Shown here in pieces: positions 61,348-61,482 of a DNA stretch of 61,482 nt; position 1 is the stretch's first letter; each line of letters starts with the position of its first letter. Under the pieces are notes generated by a model. That model was not told the DNA's origin. It saw only the letters and a program-made list of their open reading frames with translations, and searched no databases. Position numbers and translations under genes: made by a program. The stretch comes from Chitinophaga pinensis. Lineage in GTDB: Bacteria > Bacteroidota > Bacteroidia > Flavobacteriales_D > Crocinitomicaceae. Where the stretch lies: assembly GCA_945863605.1 (NCBI GenBank), contig CAMAZP010000018.1, positions 1 to 61,482 of the forward strand, given 5' to 3'.

Positions 61348-61482
61348 TTAGTTTTCTATACTTTCAATCGCCGCTTTTTCGTCATCTTTCCTTTCAGATA
61401 ACCTACCATTTCTATATTTGGTTAATGTAAAGTAAAAGTTCGCATTTTCATTATTAACACCTTTTTGCTGAAACCTTAATTC
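61348..61482 (-). CDS. C-terminal part of a gene truncated by the window edge
   Basis: The minus-strand frame is open from 61482 to TAA at 61348-61350 (44 codons), ending FYFTLTKYRNGRL, then ERKDDEKAAIESIEN. The text reads as a real protein end. Most of the gene lies outside the window. Function unknown. Confidence 0.5.
   Translation of the reverse strand, partial: ELRFQQKGVNNENANFYFTLTKYRNGRLSERKDDEKAAIESIEN

Noticed and set aside
1..61482. CRISPR array or intact insertion sequence
   Set aside because: No regularly spaced identical repeats with unique spacers and no transposase or integrase gene were found on either strand.

Overview
The window reads as an AT-rich chromosomal segment of a Bacteroidota bacterium, most likely of order Flavobacteriales (a Crocinitomicaceae or Fluviicola-like lineage is my guess). 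Signs of this are type IX secretion C-terminal domains of both types (type A and gliding-motility type B), promoters of the form TTG-N19-TAnnTTTG, weak Shine-Dalgarno signals, a short archaeal-type ProRS, a menaquinone operon, and many secreted proteins and lipoproteins of unknown function. No rRNA, intact tRNA or CRISPR array was found.

Left part (1-11100): the 3' end of a histone-deacetylase-like hydrolase gene; an orphan 'mobile mystery protein A' type HTH gene; a two-gene secreted-surface unit (collagen-like protein with a self-cleaving S74 chaperone domain, then a T9SS type B protein); a WYL regulator flanked by two paralogous beta-sandwich proteins, with a repeated operator-like motif in the divergent promoter; a secreted caspase-fold peptidase with a companion protein; and several decayed genes.

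Defence island (about 11000-21100): a type III restriction-modification operon (res, mod, AlbA/HATPase protein) bounded on both sides by a related dispersed repeat plus a G/T-rich non-coding segment. A third copy of the repeat lies further left. Two repeat copies abut C-terminal gene fragments. A 426-residue protein of unknown family and two more unknown genes lie beside it.

Housekeeping core (21700-46700): an operon with an unusual epimerase-CBS fusion, DAHP synthase, KdsC and an AlaDH/saccharopine-dehydrogenase-like enzyme; TerC plus menD-menF-menI; trmD; arsC-like, arginine decarboxylase; gamma carbonic anhydrase; rhodanese; proS-trmN6; rdgB with two glycosyltransferases; folB-gltX; hutI; and a VanZ-like pair.

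Right part (46700-61482): accessory DNA. It has a class II Fic gene with an inverted repeat around its promoter; a 1.1-kb non-coding stretch with two copies of an RNA-gene 3'-end-like sequence and a 10-bp-phased repeat cluster; T9SS cargo genes; and a winged-helix (AbiEi-like)-Fic fusion gene with a tandem operator, framed by two direct copies of a 134-bp palindromic REP/MITE-like element. A minus-strand array of small exported proteins with truncated paralogues follows. The most promising unusual items are the REP-framed HTH-Fic module, the repeat-bounded type III RM cassette, the WYL/paralogue module, and the RPE-CBS fusion.
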